A DNA stretch of 20,738 nt from JBDREW01 sp043819385 (GTDB taxonomy: Bacteria > Patescibacteriota > Minisyncoccia > Minisyncoccales > GWA2-38-27). The stretch is from contig JBDREW010000020.1 of NCBI GenBank assembly GCA_043819385.1, positions 1-20,738 on the forward strand. The letters run 5' to 3'. The first letter of the stretch is position 1. Every line of letters starts with the position of its first letter. Of the stretch, positions 16,051 to 20,738 are shown piece after piece. The notes below the pieces were generated by a model, which saw only the letters and a list, made by a program, of their open reading frames with translations, did not search any database and was not told the DNA's origin. Made by a program: the position numbers and the translations under genes.

Positions 16051-16818
16051 TTAATCTTGTTTTTCAATTTCCTTTTTTAATGCTTTAATAATTCCTTTAG
16101 GATTATGTCTATAATAATCCTCTAATTTTGTAGCAGATTTATGAGCAGAAAAATAATCTTTTCCTTTAGCCATCAATCCTCTTTCATAAATTTCATGAAA
16201 AAGAATAAATTTTCTTTCTCTTGAAGAAATATCGTCAGAAACCCATACTTCATCTTTGGGGACAAAAAAATCTACTTTATCATGAGTTCCTCCTGCAAAA
16301 TTAATATCAAAAAAATCTCTTACTAATTTTCCTTTTACAACCCAAACTTTAACCTTTTTTGTATATGTTTGCATCAAATCTTTATGAACTTTTTCAATAA
16401 GTTCTTTTTTATTTATTTTCTTTAATCTTTTAGTAACAACACATCTATTTCTTTCTCTTTTCTCAACCATTTCTGCCTTTTTAAGAGCTTTTTTATAACT
16501 CATTCCTAAGCTCATTAATTTATTTTCAACTAATAAATGGTCAATATAAAAATTTACTTCTCTGTTTTTGGTTTTTTTATCTATCCACAATTCATTCTTG
16601 GGTATAAATTTAAAGAAATAATATTGACCAAAATTAACAAAATCCCCACAAATATTTCTTCTTATATAATTTCCATCAACAAGCCAAATATCAAATTTTT
16701 GAAAAGAATCAATCTGTTTAAAATATATTTTATGTTTACAAAAATTAATCTTTCTTTTTAATTCTTTTAAACTATAATTATATTTTATATCAGTAAGATA
16801 TGTTTCTCTTTTTTTCAT
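16051..16818 (-). CDS. Uncharacterised protein with a duplicated domain
   Basis: 255 residues, cytoplasmic and highly charged. It contains two copies of one ~85-residue unit: residues ~44-118 (IWLVDGNYIR, FIPKNELWIDK, FYIDHLLVENKLMSLGMSYKKA) and ~158-240 (VWVVKGKLVR, FVPKDEVWVSD, FILFHEIYERGLMAKGKDYFSA). The second copy has FHEIYER, which recalls HExxx metal-site helices, followed by a later His in SAHKSA. The first copy has lost the corresponding His-Glu pair (DHLLVEN). This unit resembles short uncharacterised phage and bacterial proteins; no function is proposed. An extended -10 TGGTAAAAT lies upstream (16855-16847). Confidence 0.65.
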   Translation of the reverse strand: MKKRETYLTDIKYNYSLKELKRKINFCKHKIYFKQIDSFQKFDIWLVDGNYIRRNICGDFVNFGQYYFFKFIPKNELWIDKKTKNREVNFYIDHLLVENKLMSLGMSYKKALKKAEMVEKRERNRCVVTKRLKKINKKELIEKVHKDLMQTYTKKVKVWVVKGKLVRDFFDINFAGGTHDKVDFFVPKDEVWVSDDISSRERKFILFHEIYERGLMAKGKDYFSAHKSATKLEDYYRHNPKGIIKALKKEIEKQD

Positions 16819-16846
16819 ATATAAGATTTTAATTAATCATTATCTA

Positions 16847-16855
16847 ATTTTACCA
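16847..16855 (-). promoter_or_regulatory. Extended -10 promoter of the duplicated-domain gene
   Basis: TGGTAAAAT on the minus strand, 28 nt before the ATG. Confidence 0.5.
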
Positions 16856-16954
16856 TAAAAAAAGAAATTATAAACTAAAGAGGACACTCTACTTTTATTA
16901 TATTATTTCTGCTATTTGATCCTATTTATTTACGATTTTTGATAAAATTACAAT

Positions 16955-16991
16955 AAAAAAAACCGCCCTGAAAAAATGATTTTTTCAGGGC
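16955..16991 (-). terminator. Terminator downstream of the DUF5698-like gene
   Basis: A perfect 12-bp stem (GCCCTGAAAAAA, 16965-16976, with 16980-16991) and 3-base loop, followed by eight T on the minus strand. About 60 nt after the gene's stop. A smaller hairpin ACTCTT/AAGAGT (17028-17043) lies between. Confidence 0.9.
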
Positions 16992-17052
16992 TGTTTAAGA
17001 ATCGTCATTGTCTTCCATAAGAAGTATACTCTTAAAAAAGAGTGGCTACGGC

Positions 17053-17310
17053 TTAGACCTCTTGGTTTTTATTTTCTCTTAAATAAAAAAAACAAGTGCT
17101 CAAGATAGTACCAATGGTACAACCTGTAGCATAAAGAAACATAAGTTGCCAGTTATTAATATCATCAACTATAACTTGCAAGACATAATACCAAATGAAG
17201 ATATTAAAAAATGTAATTACGCTACTAGCAACGATACGTGTATTGCTAACCATTTTAGTCCAAGCAGTGACGATTAACATTTCAATTATACCTACAAAAA
17301 AAAGAGTCAT
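17053..17310 (-). CDS. Small three-TM membrane protein, DUF5698-like
   Basis: 85 residues with three hydrophobic spans (about 2-20, 27-47, 55-75) and a short charged C-terminus. The pattern EMLIVTAWTKMVSNTRIVAS...FFNIFIWYYVLQVI...YATGCTIGTILS resembles the membrane half of UPF0316/DUF5698-DUF2179 proteins; the soluble DUF2179 half is absent. Function unknown. Expression probably depends on the leader described upstream, since a consensus promoter is followed by a terminator-like hairpin before the ATG. Confidence 0.65.
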   Translation of the reverse strand: MTLFFVGIIEMLIVTAWTKMVSNTRIVASSVITFFNIFIWYYVLQVIVDDINNWQLMFLYATGCTIGTILSTCFFYLRENKNQEV

Positions 17311-17371
17311 ATTTGTCTGTTAATGGCACTGTTTTTGACCACTTAATTAATAAAAAAAGCAACCTTTAAAT

Positions 17372-17402
17372 AAAAAACTACCCAAATAAAACAGGAAGTT
17401 TT
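17372..17402 (-). terminator. Terminator-like hairpin in the leader of the DUF5698-like gene
   Basis: Minus strand: AAAACT-TCC pairs with GGG-T-AGTTTT (one bulge, one wobble), loop of 10, followed by a T-run. It lies about 10 nt into the predicted transcript and about 60 nt before the ATG, so it would attenuate this gene. Confidence 0.55.
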
Positions 17403-17416
17403 TCATCAATGATAAT

Positions 17417-17445
17417 TATAACAATCTAAGAGATAATTGTCAATA
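17417..17445 (-). promoter_or_regulatory. Consensus promoter with extended -10
   Basis: TTGACA (17445-17440), 17-bp spacer, TATAAT (17422-17417), preceded by TG in the extended position. This is the strongest promoter match in the window. The ~100-nt leader it produces contains a terminator-like hairpin. Confidence 0.85.
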
Positions 17446-17522
17446 TCACAAAATAATATAAATATATTGCATTTTATAGCTAAATAAAGAATATTTCATT
17501 TTAAAATCATAACATCGTGAAC

Positions 17523-18014
17523 TTAAATAACATTTACTTTATGGTTTAGAATTAAAACCCATTTTTTTAATCTAAGTAAATGATGATATTGCCAATTTTT
17601 TTCTTTAGCCACCACTATATCAGAATTAGTAGCTCTATGGATAGCTTGTAAAGAATAAATTGCTGCACCAATAGAATGAGTAGGAACATGTGCAGTTGCT
17701 ACTGCTTGACCTGCGGCACGAGCAGCAGAACGAGCCGCATTGTCTTCTCCTATTTCGCGAGCTGCAGAATGAGATGCAAGTGAAGCATTACGTATAACAG
17801 TCATACTAAATACTCCTGTATTTATCCATTTTTGAAGAGTTTTGATAGCATTTCGAGAACGATGATCTTTTGGATATTTTTTCTCAAAATAAGGTAGAAC
17901 ACGTTTAGTACAATCAATCGCCCAAATAGCCAATATTTTATGATTAGTTTTTTTAACAATCTTTATAACTCTCTCATCTTTATATTGTGTAAGCGAAAAT
18001 TTAGATTTTTTCAT
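17523..18014 (-). CDS. Imm-5-like putative immunity protein
   Basis: 163 residues. The pattern LAIWAIDCTKRVLPYFEKKYPKD.R..NAIKTLQKW, alanine-rich repeats (AAREIGEDNAARSAARAAGQAVATAHVPTH) and AIYSLQAI...KNWQYHHL matches a family annotated as putative immunity proteins (Imm-5-like), predicted all-helical. Family members are named from polymorphic-toxin loci; here no cognate toxin is adjacent, so the immunity role is only a label. The promoter is TGATAAAAT 6 nt before the ATG, after the hairpin at 18032-18057 and repeat module C. Confidence 0.75.
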   Translation of the reverse strand: MKKSKFSLTQYKDERVIKIVKKTNHKILAIWAIDCTKRVLPYFEKKYPKDHRSRNAIKTLQKWINTGVFSMTVIRNASLASHSAAREIGEDNAARSAARAAGQAVATAHVPTHSIGAAIYSLQAIHRATNSDIVVAKEKNWQYHHLLRLKKWVLILNHKVNVI

Positions 18015-18020
18015 TCATTT

Positions 18021-18085
18021 ATTTTATCAAAAAACTACCTTAATTGAAAGGTAGTTTCTAAAAATAGCGACTCCGCGAACTGGAC
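18021..18085 (-). repeat. 65-bp perfect direct repeat, copy 1
   Basis: Identical base for base to 19501-19565. It spans the extended -10 box TGATAAAAT, the terminator hairpin (18032-18057) and the CCAGTTCGCGGAGTCGC core of module C. The downstream genes (Imm-5-like here, NYN at copy 2) are unrelated, so the regulatory block was copied independently of the gene. Confidence 0.9.
18030..18057 (-). terminator. Terminator-like hairpin of module C
   Basis: AAACTACCTT (18032-18041) with AAGGTAGTTT (18048-18057), 10-bp stem, 6-base loop, T-run on the minus strand that merges with the extended -10 box of the next gene. Confidence 0.75.
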
Positions 18086-18109
18086 AACGCCTTAAACCTG
18101 TTTTATATA
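18065..18109 (-). repeat. Repeat module C (shortest form)
   Basis: Minus strand: TATATAAAACAGGTTT, GGCGTTGTCCAGTTCGCG, GAGTCGC. It lacks the two hairpins that modules D and E carry between AGGTT and the core. It begins within a base of the stop of the broken NYN gene. Confidence 0.7.
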
Positions 18110-18110
18110 A

Positions 18111-18701
18111 TTAAATCAAAGTTTTTCCCATAAATTCAGTTATTTCAGAATTTCTAATAAGAATTGTACGATTAGTAGTAAATGTTAATCCCTTGTTAGG
18201 ATTATCTTCAAAACCAAGATAAATTTGTTCTACTCCTTTATTTTTTAATTCTTTTATTGCTGGCTGTAAATCCGAATCAGAACTAGCAATAATTGCTGTT
18301 TTTATTTCTTTATCACAAGCAAATGTGATCATATCAACCGCAATTCTTACATCCACGCCTTTTTCTTTAAATGTTAAGAATTTATGTCCTTTAGGACAAC
18401 TTTCTTCATAGCCTCTTACTCGTCCTGCATAAATTACTTCAAATCCTTGTTTTTCTAAATGATTTTTTAACTCTCTTTGTTTTTGTATTAATTCCATTGA
18501 TTTCCCTTTTGTTTCCTTGTGCTTTAAAAGTCTACCGATGTAAAATATCTTTTTATCGACATTAATACCAATTAATATCTTATTTTAAAGTCCTTCAAAA
18601 TCATAAATAGAAAAATCAACTTCTTTCTTTTTGTCAGGATTAAGAATTGAATTAATCTTACTAATAAAATTACGCCCATCTATAAAAAGTATTGTTTTCA
18701 T
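18111..18701 (-). pseudogene. NYN-domain (LabA/DUF88-like) nuclease gene with an in-frame stop
   Basis: From the ATG at 18701 the frame reads MKTILFIDGRNFISKI to codon 38, hits TAA at 18587-18585, then continues open in the same frame as NKILIGINVDKKIFYIGRLL and on to the stop at 18111. Without that TAA it is a normal 196-residue NYN protein. The PIN-like acidic residues are D8 (FIDGRN), D117 (GVDVRIAVDM), D142 and D144 (SSDSDL). Only one base change is needed to explain the stop, so it is a recent nonsense mutation, readthrough, or a sequencing error. The ATG at 18497 would give a C-terminal fragment lacking D8. Confidence 0.85.
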
Positions 18702-18739
18702 AAAAATAGAACCCCAACGGACCTTTCGGCTGGTTGGGG
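18702..18739 (-). terminator. Terminator-like hairpin directly before the broken NYN gene
   Basis: CCCCAAC (18712-18718) pairs with GTTGGGG (18733-18739). On the minus strand an inner GCC-GAAA-GGT loop closes it. TTCTATTTTT follows and leads straight to the ATG. It lies within the first ~35 nt of the predicted transcript, so it should reduce or regulate expression. Confidence 0.75.
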
Positions 18740-18752
18740 CGTTTCTAATTTA

Positions 18753-18780
18753 ATAATACAAAATTATAAGATCTTGTCAA
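18753..18780 (-). promoter_or_regulatory. Promoter of the broken NYN gene
   Basis: TTGACA (18780-18775), 16-bp spacer, TATTAT (18758-18753), followed by TAAATTAGAA exactly as in the promoter at 10673-10700. Confidence 0.75.
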
Positions 18781-18799
18781 GTTTTTTCTGTGGAAAATA

Positions 18800-18871
18800 C
18801 GGCTCCGCGAACTGGACGACGTTATCCTCCAAAGGCGGACCAGCCCTCTGGCTAGGAACCTGTTTTGTATA
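18800..18871 (-). repeat. Repeat module D
   Basis: Minus strand: TATACAAAACAGGTTC, hairpin CTAGCC-AGAG-GGCTGG, hairpin TCCGCC-TTT-GGAGGA (one G/A mismatch), then AACGTCGTCCAGTTCGCGGAG. Nearly identical to module E. In the first hairpin the changed base keeps pairing (C-G in E, U-G in D), which supports a folded RNA or single-stranded DNA structure. Confidence 0.8.
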
Positions 18872-18916
18872 AAAAATACCAAAAACTATTGACAAGATAT
18901 ACTGATTTGCTATAAT
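18866..18916. promoter_or_regulatory. Divergent promoters sharing one -35 region
   Basis: Plus: TTGACA (18889-18894), 16 bp, TATAAT (18911-18916). Minus: TTGTCA (18895-18890), 18 bp, TATACA (18871-18866). The two -35 boxes overlap, so one polymerase site serves either the small plus-strand RNA or module D. The arrangement is repeated at 19613-19663. Confidence 0.65.
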
Positions 18917-18922
18917 TTAAAT

Positions 18923-18977
18923 ATCACGATGAGGGGACACACCTAAGGTTTCGTCCGAAGGTTAATGCCCCTTTTTT
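18923..18977 (+). ncRNA. Predicted ~55-nt RNA ending in a terminator
   Basis: It starts after a consensus promoter and ends in a hairpin with outer GGGG/CCCC (18933-18936, 18968-18971), inner ACCT/AGGT and a T-run. There is no plus-strand gene downstream; it stops 3 bases before the 3' end of the convergent NYN gene. It contains ATGAGG but no useful ORF. It may be a regulatory RNA or simply a roadblock to transcription leaving the NYN gene. Confidence 0.55.
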
Positions 18978-18979
18978 AT

Positions 18980-19492
18980 TTACTCCTTATTCCCAAATTT
19001 TTTATAACTCAATTTCTGTTTTAATAAATTCATAAAAACAATATTTTTCATAAATTTTCTTAAAAGGGATGAATAATTATTACGATCTGGAATGATTAGT
19101 TTAAATAATTTATTTTGTTTTTGTAAATATTCAACTAAGCAATGAAAATCACCATCACCTGAAACAATGATTGCTTTATTATAATTAGAATATTCTATCA
19201 TTGCATGCAATACTAACTCTGCATCAACATTACCTTTTGTGTACAACTCTCCTTCTTTCTTATATTCAAGTGTTGGTTTAAAAATAATGATATAACCAGC
19301 TTCTTGTAAAAAAGTATATAATGCTTCATTCCCTGAAACATAGCCGATAAAAAGAAAAGTTTTTGTGACTCCATATTTGTCCTGTAAATATATTCTAAAT
19401 CTATCAAAAATAAGAATCCACCCCTGAGAACGAATTCCTAAATTCAAATTTTGACTATCTATAAAAGCATAATTGTTTTCTTTCTTTTTCAT
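18980..19492 (-). CDS. NYN-domain (LabA/DUF88-like) putative ribonuclease
   Basis: 170 residues. NYN proteins have a PIN-like fold with a metal-binding acidic cluster and are predicted or shown ribonucleases. Motifs: FIDSQNLNLG with D12 and N15, KGNVDAELVLHAM with D90, and SGDGDF with D113 and D115, all intact. Length is normal for a single-domain member. The start is 8 nt after the extended -10 hexamer TAAAAT (19506-19501), so the transcript should be nearly leaderless. It is one of three NYN genes in 2.2 kb, and the sequences are too different to be recent tandem copies. Confidence 0.88.
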   Translation of the reverse strand: MKKKENNYAFIDSQNLNLGIRSQGWILIFDRFRIYLQDKYGVTKTFLFIGYVSGNEALYTFLQEAGYIIIFKPTLEYKKEGELYTKGNVDAELVLHAMIEYSNYNKAIIVSGDGDFHCLVEYLQKQNKLFKLIIPDRNNYSSLLRKFMKNIVFMNLLKQKLSYKKFGNKE

Positions 19493-19500
19493 ATACTAAT

Positions 19501-19565
19501 ATTTTATCAAAAAACTACCTTAATTGAAAGGTAGTTTCTAAAAATAGCGACTCCGCGAACTGGAC
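19501..19565 (-). repeat. 65-bp perfect direct repeat, copy 2
   Basis: Same 65 bases as 18021-18085. It contains extended -10 TGATAAAAT (19509-19501), terminator hairpin AAACTACCTT/AAGGTAGTTT (19512-19537) and the core of module E. Confidence 0.9.
19510..19537 (-). terminator. Terminator-like hairpin of module E
   Basis: 10-bp stem, 6-base loop, T-run on the minus strand, directly before the promoter of the NYN gene at 18980-19492. Confidence 0.75.
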
Positions 19566-19618
19566 GACGTTATCCTCCAAAGGCGGACCAGCCTCTGGCT
19601 GGGAACCTGTTTTATATA
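19545..19618 (-). repeat. Repeat module E
   Basis: Minus strand: TATATAAAACAGGTTC, perfect hairpin CCAGCC-AGA-GGCTGG, hairpin TCCGCC-TTT-GGAGGA, then AACGTCGTCCAGTTCGCGGAG. About 60 bases match module D with few changes. Confidence 0.8.
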
Positions 19619-19663
19619 GAAAATACCAGAAACTATTGACAGGATATACTCATTTGCTATTAT
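19613..19663. promoter_or_regulatory. Divergent promoters sharing one -35 region, second copy
   Basis: Plus: TTGACA (19636-19641), 16 bp, TATTAT (19658-19663). Minus: CTGTCA (19642-19637), 18 bp, TATATA (19618-19613). The layout and most bases match 18866-18916. Confidence 0.6.
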
Positions 19664-19669
19664 TAAAAT

Positions 19670-19727
19670 GCGGATAAGAAATTATCTGTTATCAACCGCC
19701 CGTTGCAAAAGACGGGCTTTATTTTTT
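19670..19727 (+). ncRNA. Predicted ~58-nt RNA ending in a terminator
   Basis: Its first hairpin is GGATAA-GAAA-TTATCT with a GNRA loop. The terminator GCCCGT/ACGGGC (19698-19703, 19712-19717) has a T-rich tail. GCGG near the 5' end can also pair with CCGC, which overlaps the terminator arm, so two folds are possible. It ends 1 base before the stop of the convergent NYN gene. Its promoter matches that of the RNA at 18923 but the transcribed sequences differ. Confidence 0.55.
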
Positions 19728-19728
19728 A

Positions 19729-20244
19729 TTATTTTTCTCTTTTGATTAACTTTTTTAATTTTTTAATATCAATATACTTATTGCTATTTTCAATTAACTC
19801 CTTAGAAACATGATGCTTACTAGAAATAACTATTATATTTTTATTTTTAGTTATCAATTTCTTTAATAAGTAATTAAAATCACTATCTCCAGAAAACAAT
19901 ACAAAAGTATCAAAATTATCTATCATTTCTATAACATCAATAGCTATTTCTACATCAAAATTTGCCTTTCTAATGTCTCCCCTTGCGATATCTTCTGCCT
20001 TTATTATCTTTAATGGCTTTGTAATTAAAATAAACTTGTTCTTTTTGAGAAAAGTAAAGAATTTATTTTGATTATCAGTATTATGATGAACACAATAATT
20101 TCTAATTTCTAACAAATCATTCTGTTCAAATAAACTTTTTAACTTAATATAATCAATCCACCAACCTAAAGATTTTACTGAACTTTCTAAATTAGCAGCA
20201 TCTATAACCACTAATATTTTACCTTTTAAATATTTCGATATCAT
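19729..20244 (-). CDS. NYN-domain (LabA/DUF88-like) putative ribonuclease
   Basis: 171 residues. The acidic PIN-like site is complete: VVIDAANLE with D15 and N18, KANFDVEIAIDVI with D97, and FSGDSDF with D120 and D122. The C-terminus is lysine-rich (KKLKKLIKREK), possibly for RNA binding. The ATG lies 6 nt after TAAAAT of the extended -10 box TGTTAAAAT (20259-20251), so it is probably leaderless. Module F and a terminator hairpin precede it. It shares with the other NYN genes only the domain motifs. Confidence 0.88.
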   Translation of the reverse strand: MISKYLKGKILVVIDAANLESSVKSLGWWIDYIKLKSLFEQNDLLEIRNYCVHHNTDNQNKFFTFLKKNKFILITKPLKIIKAEDIARGDIRKANFDVEIAIDVIEMIDNFDTFVLFSGDSDFNYLLKKLITKNKNIIVISSKHHVSKELIENSNKYIDIKKLKKLIKREK

Positions 20245-20250
20245 ATATTT

Positions 20251-20285
20251 ATTTTAACACAAAAACCGAGAATTTTCTCGGTTTT
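20251..20285 (-). terminator. Terminator-like hairpin and extended -10 promoter of module F
   Basis: AAAACCGAG (20262-20270) with CTCGGTTTT (20277-20285), then T-run and TGTTAAAAT (20259-20251). The same block as at 11856-11890, with the loop inverted. Confidence 0.75.
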
Positions 20286-20296
20286 AAATTGTTTTT

Positions 20297-20340
20297 AATC
20301 GTCCTATACGGCTCGCCCTACTCAACGATTTTCGAACTTT
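20297..20340 (-). repeat. Repeat module F (divergent, short)
   Basis: Minus strand: AAAGTTCGAAAATCG, TTGAGTAGGGCGAGCCGTATAGG, ACGATTAAAAACAATTT (three consecutive segments). AATCGT and ACGATT pair to close a stem, as in module B, but the core differs and the TATAnAAAACAGG start is missing. AAAGTTCGAAAATCG also occurs beyond module B (12070-12056). Confidence 0.5.
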
Positions 20341-20589
20341 GGATTGGGCAGAGGAGTATAAATATCCGACCGTCATTCTATCCCAAATGAAGCAGTTGCT
20401 GGCCGAACATCAGGAGGGGTAACCCCGATTTGCCAGCTGTTTGCCCTTGTGGCGAGCTTTGTACAGCAGACCCGAGCTTGTCACCAATTGCCACCACTAC
20501 CCACCGATTTGACCAAAATTTCGCCTCTAAAACGTTTTGATTATTTTCCTAAAAGTTAAGAAATCAAGCCGTTTCATTTTTGCTTAACT
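20341..20589. other. GC-rich patch without a confident gene
   Basis: By direct count 65 of 120 bases in 20401-20520 are G or C, far above the surrounding sequence. A plus-strand frame is open to a TAA at about 20420 and reads DWAEEYKYPTVIL, SQMKQLLAEHQEG in two adjoining stretches. A minus-strand frame over part of it, LLYKARHKGKQLANRGYPS, is also open, so neither is convincing. It most likely contains remnants of transferred DNA between module F and the next gene. Confidence 0.4.
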
Positions 20590-20738
20590 TTAAACATAAA
20601 CTGCAACCGACTCTGAAGCTACTCTTGCAACCTCCGTAACATTATCGTCCAAGACCTTATAAACCATAGGGACATATTTTTTATAAGAAGCCTCGTCATT
20701 ACCTACAAATACCACTTTTTCTTTGTCCTCAAGTTTTA
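20590..20738 (-). CDS. 3' end of an unknown gene (partial)
   Basis: 48 codons run from the right edge to a TAA at 20592-20590. They read KLEDKEKVVFVGNDEASYKK, YVPMVYKVLDDNVTEVARVA, SESVAVYV in order. The alternation of acidic/basic residues and codon choice look like real coding sequence, with more G+C than the genes to its left. Family not recognised from the tail alone. Confidence 0.6.
   Translation of the reverse strand, partial: KLEDKEKVVFVGNDEASYKKYVPMVYKVLDDNVTEVARVASESVAVYV

Noticed and set aside
18585..18587. TAA read as an amino acid throughout the genome
   Set aside because: Nearly all intact genes here end in TAA followed by terminators, so general reassignment is untenable.
18921..18977. 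Resemblance to a fluoride (crcB) riboswitch: GATG, then a paired segment and TAATG before CCCC
   Set aside because: The first helix that defines that class cannot form, and no gene follows on the plus strand.
19545..19615. Protein-coding frame across module E on the minus strand
   Set aside because: The near-identical module D has a stop early in the same frame and C and B do not keep it, so the conservation is not at the protein level.
10728..20340. Modules A-F as integron attC sites
   Set aside because: Some copies have CTAAC/GTTAG-like ends, but RYYYAAC and GTTRRRY cores are not consistently present and no integrase is in the window. A recombination role stays open, the integron label does not.

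Overview
The window is very AT-rich with standard stop codons, tightly packed small genes, few clear Shine-Dalgarno sites and many short membrane proteins. Together with a compact prolyl-tRNA synthetase, a 100-residue MscL and several NYN-domain genes, this suggests a Candidate Phyla Radiation (Patescibacteria, Parcubacteria-like) bacterium. That assignment is an inference: there is no rRNA or other phylogenetic marker here, and I found no tRNA gene or CRISPR array.

Layout. 1-139 is the end of an IS3-family element running off the left edge. 218-6672 is a defence island: a small membrane protein gene faces, from overlapping divergent promoters, a four-gene operon of a small membrane protein, an excisionase-type HTH protein, a type III-like methyltransferase (Mod) and a helicase-nuclease (Res). 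6933-9989 is an operon of the ribosome-associated GTPase typA/bipA and a DEAD-box RNA helicase. It has a consensus promoter, a nine-codon upstream ORF and a terminator-like hairpin just before typA, which looks like an attenuator. 12128-17310 holds mostly housekeeping or membrane genes, all on the minus strand: a cysteine-rich anchored protein, mscL, proS, a VIT1/CCC1-type transporter, tspO, a duplicated-domain protein and a DUF5698-like membrane protein.

10262-11827 and 17523-20244 carry accessory genes: a membrane protein, a RhuM-Fic protein, an Imm-5-like protein and three divergent NYN (PIN-like nuclease) genes, one of them interrupted by a single in-frame TAA. Six of these genes are preceded on the minus strand by a related structured repeat (modules A-F). 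A typical copy has a TATAnAAAACAGGTT start, variable hairpins and a CGTCCAGTTCGCGGAG core. It is followed by a terminator-like hairpin and an extended -10 promoter touching the start codon, or by a TTGACA promoter. Two modules (D, E) also carry a divergent plus-strand promoter driving a predicted ~55-nt RNA. This repeated module with nuclease/toxin-type cargo is the best candidate here for an undescribed system.

The right end changes composition. About 54 percent G+C is seen in 20401-20520, followed by the 3' end of an unknown minus-strand gene, which suggests transferred DNA or an island boundary.
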